Shown: piece after piece, positions 10,871-22,400 of the stretch
Layout of the letters: each line of letters begins with the position of its first letter
Numbering within the stretch: the stretch's first letter is position 1
Source of the DNA: Chlorocebus sabaeus
Lineage: Eukaryota > Chordata > Mammalia > Primates > Cercopithecidae
NCBI RefSeq assembly: GCF_047675955.1
Contig: NC_132917.1
Span: 13,033,887-13,097,886, forward strand
Length of the DNA: 64,000 nucleotides
Direction: 5' to 3'
Position numbers and translations under genes: made by a program
The notes under the pieces: generated by a model
The model's database searches: none
What the model was told of the DNA's origin: nothing
The model's input: only the letters and a program-made list of their open reading frames with translations

Positions 10871-12541
10871 TATTGGAGGCCGTCTAAGAAGTATGTCTTA
10901 CTTTGCAGGCTGAGGTAGAATTACCAGCGCTTTCAGAATCACTGGTGAAGTGATCTGCGTTACACAATGTACACCCATTGAAACATTTTTCTAAGGTGTA
11001 AAAAAGAACCATATTTTTCATGTAATATCATGAAGGCATATATAAATTGCCCTACAGAGTATTTGTTTCTCAGAATTTGCTTAGAAATTATATATATATA
11101 TATATATAATTTCTAGGAGTAGTAGCACATGTGCAGTAGCAGCAGAATAAAGAGGCTGCAGGACAATTTCTGTCCACATCGCCTCTCAGCCAAAGCCGTC
11201 ATGCTTCCACATGATGCTGTTCTGGCAAAGGAAGTCTTAATCCATTTTTATTAACTGATACATTGAGGTTCCTTTTCTTGATATATTTTTAAATTACATA
11301 ATGTGAAATTTTAGGCATACATCTAGAACAAAGCATTTTCTCACTCTGAGCATCAGTTTCCTAATCTTTAAAATGAAGTTATTGCTTATGTGAACTCTAA
11401 ACTCCTCCCAACCCTGAGTATTTTCAGAATCTAAACTTAGACCAAATGTGCTTTACATCATTAATAAGAGGAACTTGAAAAATTAGGATGGTACTTCATA
11501 AAATCCTCTTTAACTTTTATATACTACTGACTCTTCTTTTAAAGAACTTTTGAGTAGATTATTAATATTGCCATCTTAAAAATATCTAGATTTTACTGAT
11601 ACAGTTGAACCTGGATCAACTCTATTTCTCTCATTCTTCTTATGTGTTCAATTACCTCCCTATATCATGGCGGATCTTTGAAATTTTCTCTGGATCATAT
11701 GTCCTATCCCAGAGATATATCTGAGCTCATTTGGAATTTAACAGATGAATGCATGATGCTTATGTGATTCTTCTACTGAACTGAAATTCTTTTTTAAGAA
11801 AAGAGTAATAAAATTTCCCAGGCCCAAAGTAAAATAATTATATATTTTCTTGAAATAATGGCTTTCCAAACTACTAATAAAAATTGGAAATATTATATAA
11901 AAGTCTTGCTTAGAATACTACATATAATTATTAAATATAAACAGAAAGAACTTTTATATCAGATGTTTTTATTAATTTGAAACAAAATATCTGCTATGTG
12001 TTTGTATAATGTACAAATGAACTTCAACTATTTAACGTATAATAGTTTAATAGCTCTTTTTAAAAATTTATATTCATTTTACTCACATTTTTCTGCATAG
12101 TCTAGTTTTTAATGTATGTATGAAATGCAGACAAGTATTGTAGTTTTGCTAGTGTACCTATGTATTTTATAATGTTTATTGTTTTAGATTGCTTTCTCTC
12201 TCCCACTAATGGTCCACTGTTAGGATTAGATTAAAAAGCTTAGAGCATGAAAAAACTTATCATAAAATAGAAAGAACAGAGATATTATAAATTCGACAGG
12301 TAGGCTTTAATTCTAACTTTCCTAACTGCAACAATTTAACCTTGAGAAACTTTTTAAATCTTATTTTCCTTGACATTAGTTACTTCATACATAAAATATG
12401 GGTAATGATACATATTTCACAGAGTTATGAGGAGTAAATAATCTATAATCTATAAATACACTTGCATAGCATTTACATACTTTACACACCAGTAATGCTA
12501 TAAATAAAACCAAAATACTTTATCAAAGTACTTTGCAACTG
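10871..12541. other. AT-rich stretch without genes
   Basis: I see no ORF, RNA gene or clear repeat other than the AT palindrome at 11082-11115. Confidence 0.55.
11082..11115. repeat. 34-bp perfect palindrome with (TA)n centre
   Basis: The arms 'tagaaatta' and 'taatttcta' flank an alternating TA core and are exact reverse complements, so the whole 34 bases read the same on both strands. Confidence 0.95.
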
Positions 12542-12543
12542 TC

Positions 12544-12561
12544 TTTTTTTTTTTTTTTTTT
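12544..12561 (+). repeat. Poly-T run of 18
   Basis: A homopolymer directly upstream of repeat copy C. It could be the tail of a minus-strand retroposon, but no such element is identifiable beside it. Confidence 0.9.
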
Positions 12562-12569
12562 AAACTTGC

Positions 12570-12850
12570 TTTTTTGAGAAGACAGAAGATATACAAGTGG
12601 GTTGGCCTGTCATGGAGAAGCTCATTCTATGCTGTGGCTACACCATTGGTCGCCTGAAGTTGGTCCCTAAAATTGCTGGGAGGGGTGCGAGGCGTGGAAA
12701 TTCTCATGCTCCATCAGAACTAACGAGCTGGGCAAAGAGCTTCCTCATGGCGGCCCTCACAATATTGGGAGCCTCATGAAGGACATGGAAACTGATAACT
12801 GCGTGTCGGGCCCAGATACAGCTGTGCCCAACGTAAACTTTTCTGGGTAT
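12570..12850 (+). mobile_element. Unnamed dispersed repeat, copy C (plus strand)
   Basis: It aligns collinearly with copy B (9765-10020): 'gaagacagaagata', 'cctgtcatggagaagctcatt', 'gaaattctcatgctccatca', 'gggcccagatacagctgt'. By eye about two thirds of the bases agree. The 60-codon ORF here is a chance frame in repeat sequence. Confidence 0.6.
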
Positions 12851-13499
12851 TTATCTTCCCTTCAGTACTTATGACATAGATATTGCCTTCAGTTGATCAA
12901 ATTCTAGCCCTGAAATACATCTGCAAAACACACAACAATAGAAAACAATTTAGAAAAGAAGTCATCTATATTAAAAGTGGTGGTGACCAGAGTTTCATAT
13001 TGCAGAATTTGAAAAGTCATCCTAAAACTCAGAATAATTTCAGCAAGAGAACAGGAAGATGGCAACTTTTACATCACCTTATATGAGAGCCAAGAAGAGT
13101 TTATAAGAGCCTTAATATGAACCTCTAAGTTAAAGAGTTCAGATCTGGAGTCAACACGTAAGCCTATTTTATTCATAATGGAAAGGAAGGAAGGCAGAGA
13201 TAAAAGCAAAATTCCATGTTTGTAAGCAATTTTTATGTTGGCAAAATTGATATCATTGGAAAGAGCAAGGCTAAATATTTGCCCAAGTAAGCATGGAATC
13301 AGGTTTGTAGCTGCAGATAAAGTGAGCTGAACATAGGAAATAATATTCTAATGCAGAAAACTATTATTTTCTTCTTACCATGAAATCTAAGGCTTCTAAT
13401 AGCAAAATATATATGATTAAATTAAGAGAGGGACCACTCCATCATCACTGAAGGTTGCATTTCACTGACAGATTTAGAATAAGTATACATTAGCAGATT
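12851..13499. other. No gene recognised
   Basis: One 67-codon ORF (12883-13086) is without motif. No repeat is recognisable. Confidence 0.45.
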
Positions 13500-13566
13500 G
13501 CAAAAAAAAAAAAGAAAAAAAAAAAGAAGAAAAAAAGAAAGAAAGAAAAAAAGAAAAAAAAAAAAG
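13500..13566 (+). repeat. A-rich (GAAA)n low-complexity tract
   Basis: About 65 bases of A with scattered G. The Phe/Leu-rich ORFs on the other strand are a product of this tract and are not genes. Confidence 0.95.
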
Positions 13567-15891
13567 AGCAGGCATAGAAAGTTTTGCATTGTGAATATCC
13601 AAAGTTCCATTCTTGTGTAGTTGATGGGTTAAAACTAGCATAAAACTAAAATGAACAAAAAACATTCAACCTTGCAACTCAGAATCAAATAATAAAATTC
13701 TGAAGTCTTTGGATAAAGAATTAAGGAATTTATATAGGTTCCACCACTCATGTATGGTTTATAGCAAACAGAATGACAAAGACGCATAGAATTTAACCCA
13801 TTCAAAATAGATTTAACAAAAGTACAAATATCATGTACCTACATGTGCATGCAAGCACACACACTCATGATCTCACAAACTTAAAACAACACAGGGATTG
13901 GTGTATTTTTTAAAAGACATAAGAAATAATATTTAAAACATTGAGAAACAAGAATTTTAAAAAGTGTATGTTAGGGAATAGAGAAATGACTTAAAACGTA
14001 ACTATGTTTCCCTTTAGAAAAATTAAAGAAGACATAGACAGGATGAAATATTTGATTAAACATAAATGAAGAAAAAAACATGAGCTCAAAAAACAGGGAA
14101 CTGGCATAGCTAAGTATTTACATTAAGGTAAAAGTTAATACCATTGCTATACTCATTTTGTTTACTCCAATCAAAATGTAAAGAAAGTACCTGCAGGAGA
14201 GACTTGTGAGAATCACAATGATGAAGGAAATTAACAAAGCAATTGATGTGATTTGAGGAAAAATGAGAGAAATGGAAAACAGACAAATACGCAAATGAAG
14301 ATAATTTATATAAATTTAAGAAAAGATATCAAATGAAATGTTATGATAATGTCAAACATAAAAGAAAATGATACTAAAATGAAGGCATGGATGTTTAGAT
14401 AGGTGTTACTCAATGTACTCCAGAAAAATAAAATTTACAACCACAACACTATATATCATGAGTAGTGAACTAAACTTTATAGTAAAAGGTGCAACATCTT
14501 ACACTACAAAAAATGCTGTAGCTAAATTTGAAAGAGAAAAATAAATGACTTTTGAGTTACTTTTCATTAGTAAAATAATGTAAGATATATAAATATTTAG
14601 CATACTTTGAGGGAAATACATTATGTGACTTCCAAATTTTATATTCCTTCACATAATGTTAATGAATAAATGCAAGAAAAGACATTTTTAAATGCACTTC
14701 TTAAGAATTTTATTATACATGTAGCTTTACTGAAAAATTGATTTGAAAACATAAGCCTATTAAACAATATACAAATATACATGCATGTAGAAATAAAGCT
14801 TTAAAAAAACTTGTAAGAATTAAGTCCATATAATTACAGAATTAAATTTAATTCAATGAGGTAATTATGGTTGTAAAACAGAATGCTTATGGCATACTTA
14901 AGAAAAAATTTGCATAGTACACAAATGAAGATCAAAATAAACTAGCTATAGCGTACTATTTTTTTTTTTTTTTTACTGAGTGTTTCTAAGATGCCAGGCA
15001 ATGCCACAAGATAGTGAAAAGAATTAGAGAAAATACGTGAGATTTTTGGACTGGAGCAGAAAAATAAAGTCATCTCAATATGTTTGAAAGAAATAGGAAA
15101 AATACTATTTGCATGAAATCAAGTACAGCTAAATTTGATAAGATGGTGACCTGGTCTTATTAGACATGGAGATTTCTGGATATCATCCTAGATCTGTTAA
15201 ATTTTTCCAGGAATCTGCATCAGAAATCTGCATTGTAGAGAAGCTGTCAAGGTAGTTTTGTGCCTATCTAAATTTGAAAACTATGCTTCTTAATAGATGA
15301 GTAACTCAATAGGTACCTGAAATCAGTAGCAAGAAATAATACGGGACTGTATCCTATAAATATTTAAGTACTGTGTCCTATAAGCATCCAGGATATTTGA
15401 AAAACCAAGAAATTTTGCTGGAAGCAGGAGCCTTTAAACTGGGACTTAGACTATGAGCAGGATTTATTTAGTTTCAGAGACTGTTCAAGATATACCCATT
15501 TTTAAATGTAGAATTTAGGAAACAAAACATTGAATGCCCACGAACTTAACGATTCAGCCAAAACATAGATGTTTAGAGAAAAGTGGAAGGAAACACCTTT
15601 TCTATTGCCACAGCAAATCCTTCCTTTTATTGACAATGAAATTTATTTACTTTTTTCTTAACATGAAAATTTCATAAATGTGTCTGAATTTCAAATATCT
15701 TGATTTTCTTATCCTGAACCCAATCTCTTAGAGTGATCTTGGGTTGATCACTGCTTTTGATATTTAAAGTATTACGTAATTTAACAAAAAAACTATATTT
15801 CCTTTAAGAAAAGTATAAGTATAAAATTAACTCATGGTTTTGATTATATTTAATTCAAGAATGTGTAGTAAATACCCGACTCTAAAAGTGA
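13567..15891. other. Long AT-rich stretch without genes
   Basis: About 2.3 kb with no ORF over 60 codons and no landmark of a named repeat. A 16-base poly-T lies at 14959-14974. Very old L1 is possible but I cannot support it. Confidence 0.5.
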
Positions 15892-16050
15892 GTTGGGTGT
15901 GCTGGCATGCATCTGTGGTCCCAGCTACTCAGGATGCTGAGGTGGAAGGATGACTTGAACTTCGGAGATTGAAGCTGCAGTGACTTGTGACTGTACCACT
16001 GCAGTTCATCCTAGGGGACAGAGTGAGAACCTATCTCAGAAAATAATAAT
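15892..16050 (+). mobile_element. Alu right-monomer fragment (FRAM or AluJ right arm)
   Basis: 'gttgggtgtgctggcatgcat', 'cccagctactcaggatgctga', 'gaagctgcagtgacttgtga' and 'gacagagtgagaacctatctc' form a single Alu-like arm ending in an AATAAT tail. 'gctgcagtga..tgtga' is typical of the oldest right-arm monomers. There is no left arm. Confidence 0.8.
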
Positions 16051-17145
16051 AGTAGTCTATAGTAAAAATGTCATTACATGTAAGACATAGATGGGAAGCT
16101 AAAATGAGTAATAAGGTCTAGTCCCACCCAATTAACCATGTGCATCCTCAGTTTGGATGCTGTTGACACTCCCCAAATGTCATCTGTTTTATATCGCATG
16201 CCATACGACTCAATGTCTGTAATAAAATCTGTGTTTGAGATTAAATTTCCAACTTTCTAAATATACTGTACTGTAACATACATGTTACAATTGATGACTA
16301 ACTGCTAATTAAATAGTAGATACCACAGAAAAAATGTTTTCTGACATGTCTGCTAAAACACAGGTCATTTTGACACAAGAAAATGAATAGCTATCTTTGA
16401 ACCAAAAATTAATCCATAAGTAAGATTTTTACATAGCCTTTTTAGAAATGAATATATTTTACAGCTTTATTCATTGTCAATCCCTTGGTAGTTTTCAGAC
16501 TGTATGAGATGAAGATTGCAAATTCTATAGAAAGTGCAAGGGATCAGAATAACACTAAAGTCTAGAAGTATCATGCAATTTTTCACATGACAACTAGACA
16601 CATGACTGTTTTACAAACAAAATAAACTTTTTATTGCACATGACAACACTCATATCATAACTCAAAAACTTCTTAAAGTATTTACACTATTAGCCAACCT
16701 CCTATTTTCAGCATAAGACTGCAAATAAGGTTTTAGGTATGATAAACACGTGAAGATTTGACTCTTATAAGGCTGTAAGTATTGAATATTCATTATACTT
16801 TATGCTCTAGGCAGCTCAAAAAGTTTGCTCTGTTTTGTAATAGACAGCTCACTGAATGGAACATCTCACTCTAATGTAGTAGTAACTGCTTCCTTAAATT
16901 TTATGAGAGACAAACATGTTCATTCTCTTTTGCTCTATTTGCTTCATTTCTATATGATACCAGTTTCCTCTAACTGCTCATGACTCTCTCCCCTTAGTAC
17001 ATCTTTCATTTTTATTTTATTACTTTTTTATTTTTCACATTCTTCCATGAAAAAAACAGTAGAAGAAAACTCACTAACTGAAGCCAAAAACCATCCAGCC
17101 AACAAATCTGACAATCTGGAGATTGAATTTGAATTTGTAGGTAGG
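16051..17145. other. No gene or repeat recognised
   Basis: AT-rich, with stops in all frames. No landmark of a named family. Confidence 0.5.
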
Positions 17146-17154
17146 TAGAGTTCT

Positions 17155-17356
17155 ATTTTTTTTAAAACAGGACCTTGCTCTATTGCCCAGACTGGAGTGC
17201 CATGGAACAACCACGGCTCACTGCAACCTCGAATTTTTGTGCTTAAGTGATCCTCTTGCCTCAACCTCCTGAGTAGCTGGAACTGCAGGTGCATACCACC
17301 ACACCTGACTAATTTTTTTTTTCTTTTTGTAGAAATGGAGTCTCACCATGTTGCAA
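17155..17356 (-). mobile_element. 5'-truncated AluJ with target-site duplication
   Basis: The minus-strand Alu contains the right arm and the start of the left arm, ending at 'atggagtctcaccatgttgca'. TAGAGTTCT is repeated exactly at 17146-17154 and 17357-17365. The truncation therefore happened at insertion, not by later deletion. The minus-strand ORF at 17028-17294 runs through Alu and is not a gene. Confidence 0.87.
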
Positions 17357-17365
17357 TAGAGTTCT

Positions 17366-18545
17366 TAATTAACATATGAGGTTGATAAACATTTGTTTAG
17401 AAATTGGAAAATGTACATTCTCCAATTAGACTGTATTTGGAAAGCCTATAATAATTAACCCAGATTACATAAAAACATATTTAAGAGAAACAGAGAATAG
17501 AAAACATTAAGTGTTTTTGTTGTGTGGAAATATGTTACTAGCACATTATTTTAGGCACGCTCTGCATGTTTTGGTTAAAGCATGATTGTATGCACAGATT
17601 GGAAGGGCAACTCCCAGGAACTCAAACAAAAGCCATGGTATGAACACGAGCTAAGTGGCCCACAGAGACTGAATTCAATACTAATCATGTAACATAGTGT
17701 TTTAGTCAACTAAATTTAGAGAATATAGTATCATCTGCTGCAAAACCCTATTTTCAGATGTCTGAGGAAGCCTATTCACTCATGAGAGATAAAATTAGAA
17801 TTTTACAAAGTTTAATTATTTTGTCATATTTGCTTCCTTTAGTCAGGCATTGTTATACAAAATTTATTTTCCAATATTGTTAATGAAATAAGAATTGACT
17901 TTGAAGTTATTTCTATGTGAATGTAATCAGAACAACTATTTAAATGACTTTATTATAGATTTCTTGTTACTTAAACACAGTTTATTCTAGAATATCCTTG
18001 ACCACGAAATCCATATTCTTTTATATCTTAGTCATGTTCTTTTAAATATATAGTAAGAGGTTTAGATTTTAGCTTTGCCTTTAACAATGATTAAGTTTTT
18101 ATCTACTTCATAACCATGAAAATGATATAATAAATCTATGGATAACTCTTAGAAGATCAAAATTGAATTGAGCTAAAGTATTTTTAGTCCTAGTAAGTGG
18201 TGTCCCCAAGTAGTGTCATCTTTTCTGGTATGCAGAAAAGTGTTAGGTCACCTAACTAGATCATATGTGCACATACACTCTGTTTCAAAATCTACTCTGG
18301 CAATATTACAAAGTTGCCCTTGGAGATTTCCACTAGCAAAGTGATCTTACCCTAGTGGAACAGCAAGAAACATAAGCAGACAATTATGAGATGGTATTTT
18401 TGGATGCTTTGATAAAGAGAGGTACAGGATACTGTAGAAGATCTGAGGAGGGGTCTCCATGCTGGTATTTGAGAGTCCGACGTTTTCCTCTAAGAGCTGG
18501 CATTTGGGATGAGGCTTGAATATTTGTCTTAGTTTTATTTTGCTT
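17366..18545. other. No gene or repeat recognised
   Basis: AT-rich sequence. The minus-strand ORF at 18347-18553 has no domain. Confidence 0.5.
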
Positions 18546-18546
18546 C

Positions 18547-19110
18547 GTAACACACTGTGCTCACGTTGAACAGCTTAAAACAACGTAAATTTATTATCTC
18601 ACAATCCCTGTGGGTACTTTGGCTGAGGTTTTGTTACAAACAGGATAATCAACTTATCTGGGCTTGCCCAGGACGTTCCCAATTTTAAAATAGAAAGTCT
18701 GCACCCTAGGAAACCTCAGTCCAGGCAAACTAGGGACTTCGCGTGAGTACTCACCTTGCAGCCTTGATGAGGCTGCAATCACCACGCTGACTGAGGCCAA
18801 AGTCATTTCAATGTTTGACTGGGGCAAGGTCTGTTTCTTAGCTACCCAGTGGTTGCTGACAGGACTCAGTTCCTTTGGAGCTGTAAGCCAGTGGGGTCAT
18901 CAGGTCTCACTCACCACTGGCCAGAGGCTGCCCTCAATTCCCTGGCAGGTGACCCTTTCTATCAGAGTCTTACTTGAGATCCAGGGAGAGAGTGCCAGCA
19001 AGATGAAATCACCGTCTTCTGGAATCTAATTATAAAAGAGACACCTCATCACTTTAGCCAAGTTCTATTTGTTAGAAGCAATTCACTAACTAGATCCAGC
19101 CCATCCTCTG
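18547..19110 (-). mobile_element. MLT1-type LTR, minus strand
   Basis: 'aacagcttaaaacaacgtaaa' and 'tttattatctcacaatccctg' begin an MLT1 LTR read in reverse. 'gctgcaatcaccacgctgac', 'gtttgactggggcaaggtctg' and 'gaagcaattcactaactag' follow in order. The stretch 18660-18765 does not fit MLT1 and may be a small older insertion. Confidence 0.7.
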
Positions 19111-19251
19111 AGAGAGGGGAATAAACAAGTGATAAATGCATTTTCTACATAGCATGTAACCATAGATTTATCTGATTAAGAATATGCTCAAACAATAGAT
19201 AGCAAAGACAAATTTATTCTCAATTTTCTTTTAAAACATTTCACTACTCAT

Positions 19252-19571
19252 GGCCGGGCACAGTGGCTCAAGCTTGTAATCCCAGAACTTTGGAAGGCTG
19301 AGGTGGGCAGACTGCTTGAGGTCAGGGGTTTGAGATCAACCTGAGCAACATGGTAAAACCCTGTCTCTACAAAAAAAAAAAAAAAAAAAAAAAATTAGTC
19401 TGGCCTGGTGACTCATGTCTGTAGTCCCAGCTACTCGGAGGCCGAGGCAGGAGAATCAGTTGAACCCAGGAGGTAGAGGTTGCAGTAAGCCGAGATCACA
19501 AGATCATAGCACTGCACTCCAGTCTGGGCAATAGAGCGAGACTCCATCTCAAGAAACAAACAAACAAAAAA
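19252..19571 (+). mobile_element. Alu, full length, with expanded middle A tract
   Basis: A complete Alu from 'ggccgggcacagtggctcaag'. Its central A-linker has grown to about 24 A residues (19371-19394). TCACTAC occurs just before it (19241-19247) and at 19572-19578, a likely target-site duplication. The tail is (CAAA)n-like. The subfamily is old S or J. Confidence 0.9.
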
Positions 19572-19578
19572 TCACTAC

Positions 19579-20173
19579 ACTCGATGAACAGGTAAAAGAG
19601 TGTAATTTTGTGAGTGTGCATTTGTGCAAATGTGTGTTGGGGTGGAGTAGGTTGTTTTGAATTCCCTCTTTCTTTCCAGCTGATTTTTGAAGTTTTTTTT
19701 TTTTTCTACAGAACTCCGGGAATAAACTATATAATTAAAATTATAAAAAGAACAAGTCTGAAAATAAAAGTATTCTTAAAGTCTGAGCTTTCCTGCTTGT
19801 CTAAAGCTATTATTTTCTCAGGCTTTCTGATCTTTTCAACCTTTCAATGTGTATTTTCTCCCACTAAAAACTGCTTTTTCCTATCATATTTCTCTTTCTC
19901 CCAAATCCATCCTTAATCCTTTGCTCTTACAATGCTTCTTATTCTTTTAGGTTTCAGCACAGGCATCACCTTTTCAGGATTTTCTGAACTAATAAAATGT
20001 TCTTTATTAAATTTTCTCATATCTATATATTTCATGTTATGGCATTTACCACAGTTCTATCTTTATACTTATAATATAATTATTTATTTATATTTATTTC
20101 CTAAAACATTAGCTTCATGTGGGAACTCACCGTGTTTTCCCTACTCCTAGACTAATGTCTTGCACAAAGGGTA
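19579..20173. other. No gene recognised
   Basis: T-rich sequence with hydrophobic ORFs (19614-19916, 19932-20150) typical of low-complexity AT DNA. No domain is recognisable. Confidence 0.45.
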
Positions 20174-20482
20174 CAGTAATCCCTCCTTATCCTTGGAGAT
20201 ATGCTCCAAGACACCCAGTGGATGCCAGAGTAGTACCACAAATAGTACTGAACCCTATATGCACTTGCTTTTCCCCATATATACTTATGATAAAGTTTAA
20301 TATGTAAATTAGGCACAATAATAGATTAACAATAACTAGTAACAAAATGGAATAATTATAACATACTATTTTAAAAATTATGTGACTATGGTGTATCTTT
20401 CTCTCTCTCATAATATCTTATTTTACTGTACAGCAGTAACTGAAACCCTGAAAAACAAAACCCTTGATAAGCAGAGACTGCC
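20174..20482 (+). mobile_element. MER2 non-autonomous Tigger-type DNA transposon
   Basis: It begins 'cagtaatccctccttatc' after a TA and ends near 'agcagagactgcc' followed by TA, as expected for this family. Inside are 'gatatgctccaagacaccc', 'tggatgccagagtagtacc' and 'aaagtttaatatgtaaatt'. The part after 20420 is shortened, so it is internally deleted. Confidence 0.82.
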
Positions 20483-20649
20483 ATATTATTTTTAATCACT
20501 TGCTGACTAAATAAATAAAAACACATCTAATAATTATCTCAATGTTCTTTGCTAAATTAATGTGTTTTTTCTGAATTGAAGCTCTTGTTTTATTTGGTCT
20601 GTATATATTTAGTGAAGGAGTAGGTATATAGTGTTAAATGAAATGTGGC

Positions 20650-21010
20650 CGAATGCTGCCTCTTCTCTTGAATCAATTTGTAGCAAACCGCAGCCTAATT
20701 TAAGTATAGAATCTTGTAACAAGTAGCTGTGTCTCAGTCATTTACATGAGATGAGTTTCAGCCAATCACAGGCTGCCAAATGCTCAAGCCATGTCCATAT
20801 AAGGCAAATGCATCACACCCTGCATAAAGAAAGTCAACACTCAGCTGCAACCAACCATCAAGCTATTTATGTATACGCTTCCTGTTTCATTTATAAATAC
20901 TGCCTTCCCATGCGCTGGGTGGAGCTGTCTGAACCTCTCTTGGTTCTTTGTGTGGTTTGATTCATAAATTTGCTTAAACAGGCTTTGCTAAATTTATTTT
21001 GTCTAAAACC
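20650..21010 (+). mobile_element. LTR-like sequence with CCAAT and TATA boxes
   Basis: 'cagccaatcacaggctgcc' at about 20759, 'catataaggcaaatg' and 'catttataaatactgcc' near 20888 follow the layout of an old endogenous-retrovirus LTR promoter. I think it is a solo LTR but cannot name the family. No internal sequence adjoins it. Confidence 0.5.
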
Positions 21011-21211
21011 TTTCTTTTCACAGTAGATATAACCATACACAACATATAGTAGTTTATTTTCTCAACTTTAATATTTTTCTGTGCTAAAAGTTATCAATAT
21101 TTCTAGTCAATAATAAAAAAGTTATGCTATTGGATATTCAATAGCCAATAAGTGTATACAAGTTATGAATACACTTAAATGCATCTTATTTGACCTTATA
21201 CATTTTTATGG

Positions 21212-21248
21212 CATATATATATATGCATATTATATATATATAAAATAT
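21212..21248. repeat. AT-rich (TA)n tract
   Basis: Two runs of alternating TA separated by 'gcatatt'. Confidence 0.9.
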
Positions 21249-21354
21249 GTGTCATGAAATGTAATGATCATACGCCCTTTTATTTTGTTCACTTAGATAA
21301 TGAAACACTTTAATAAAAAATAACCTATGACATCTTTACAGCGTTCCTGTGGAA

Positions 21355-21455
21355 TTGTTTGGATAGAGGAATATCTTCATTTTCAAAAAGAGGCTAGTGA
21401 TGCTCAGGACAATTAAGTAAGTAGCCAACGGTTATGCAGCTTCTAAAAGCAAAAT
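21355..21455 (-). mobile_element. MIR fragment, minus strand
   Basis: 'cattttcaaaaagaggctag', 'gctcaggacaattaagtaag' and 'ggttatgcagcttctaaaag' follow reversed MIR core order. Confidence 0.55.
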
Positions 21456-22290
21456 GCTTTTTCAGAAAGTGTGGGTACAATTGAACTGTTTTTAGTTCTG
21501 TCGTATTTCTCTCTTTATTATGTACCTGTAATTTCAGATGGGTTAGTGGCTACTTTGACTTTCATGCCTAGGGGAGCATCATCTGTTACAGGCAGGATGG
21601 GTAGAGGGTCCAGCAGCCTCTTGTCTTCCTCCAAGATTCTTCAGTGTTTCTGCTGCCAAATCGAATTGCCACAAGAGGGCACAATGACTTATGAAACACT
21701 GTCCCTATGCTTTCTGCTTCAAATTGATTCAAAATAGGAGAGATGGAGAAAAAAAAAGAGGCAAAGAATACTTTTAAGTAATTAATTTCTATTTTTTAAT
21801 CCTGGCATTGCAGGCATACTGATCAGAAATTTAAAGTACTTCTACTCATTAGGCTAGACAAACATATATCCTGCACTGATTTGACATATCTAGAAAAATT
21901 CATCATAAACATATTGATTAATGAACATTTTAGGAACTTTTACATGTGGAAGATGCTTTCATGTAGTTACCACAAAAGTCTATGTTTGGCCTAGAGGAAG
22001 CAAGACTGAAATATTCTTTCTTTTTTTTTTCAGTCCCATACACACTCTGGTGTCACGCTCAATACTCATATTTACTGGGACTCCTTCCTTAATGGTATCA
22101 GACCTATGAATTACTTCTTCCTCTCATGAGCATTAAAAATCTCATTATTCGCCTTTTATTCTCACTCATATGTTGAGTTATTTTTAGGTGTTAAATTCTG
22201 CACTGGGATAGGGATGATGAAACTTTCAGACAATGGCTTGGACAAACTCAAAGACTAGCAGAGAGGAGAGAAAAGTAATCTTTATAAAAA
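21456..22290. other. No gene recognised
   Basis: The 88-codon ORF at 21471-21737 and the 62-codon ORF at 21921-22109 have no domain or initiation context of note. Confidence 0.45.
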
Positions 22291-22294
22291 GAAG

Positions 22295-22400
22295 GAAGGC
22301 TGATTAGTGATTCTTATTTTACAGATGAGATAACTGTCTCATGAGTTTAAGTAATTCCTCAAAACCACACCAATGCCAATTTGACTTTAAAACCCATAAT
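22295..22400 (-). mobile_element. MIR fragment, minus strand
   Basis: 'cttattttacagatgagataa', then 'tttaagtaattcctcaaaacc' and 'acaccaatgccaat' match the reversed MIR core. Confidence 0.55.

Noticed and set aside
13422..13665. Phe-rich membrane-like ORFs
   Set aside because: They are the complement of an A-rich GAAA tract, and hydrophobicity follows from poly-TTT codons.
14959..14974. Poly-T as the tail of a minus-strand retroposon
   Set aside because: No Alu, L1 or retrocopy body is recognisable next to it, so I leave it as a simple homopolymer.
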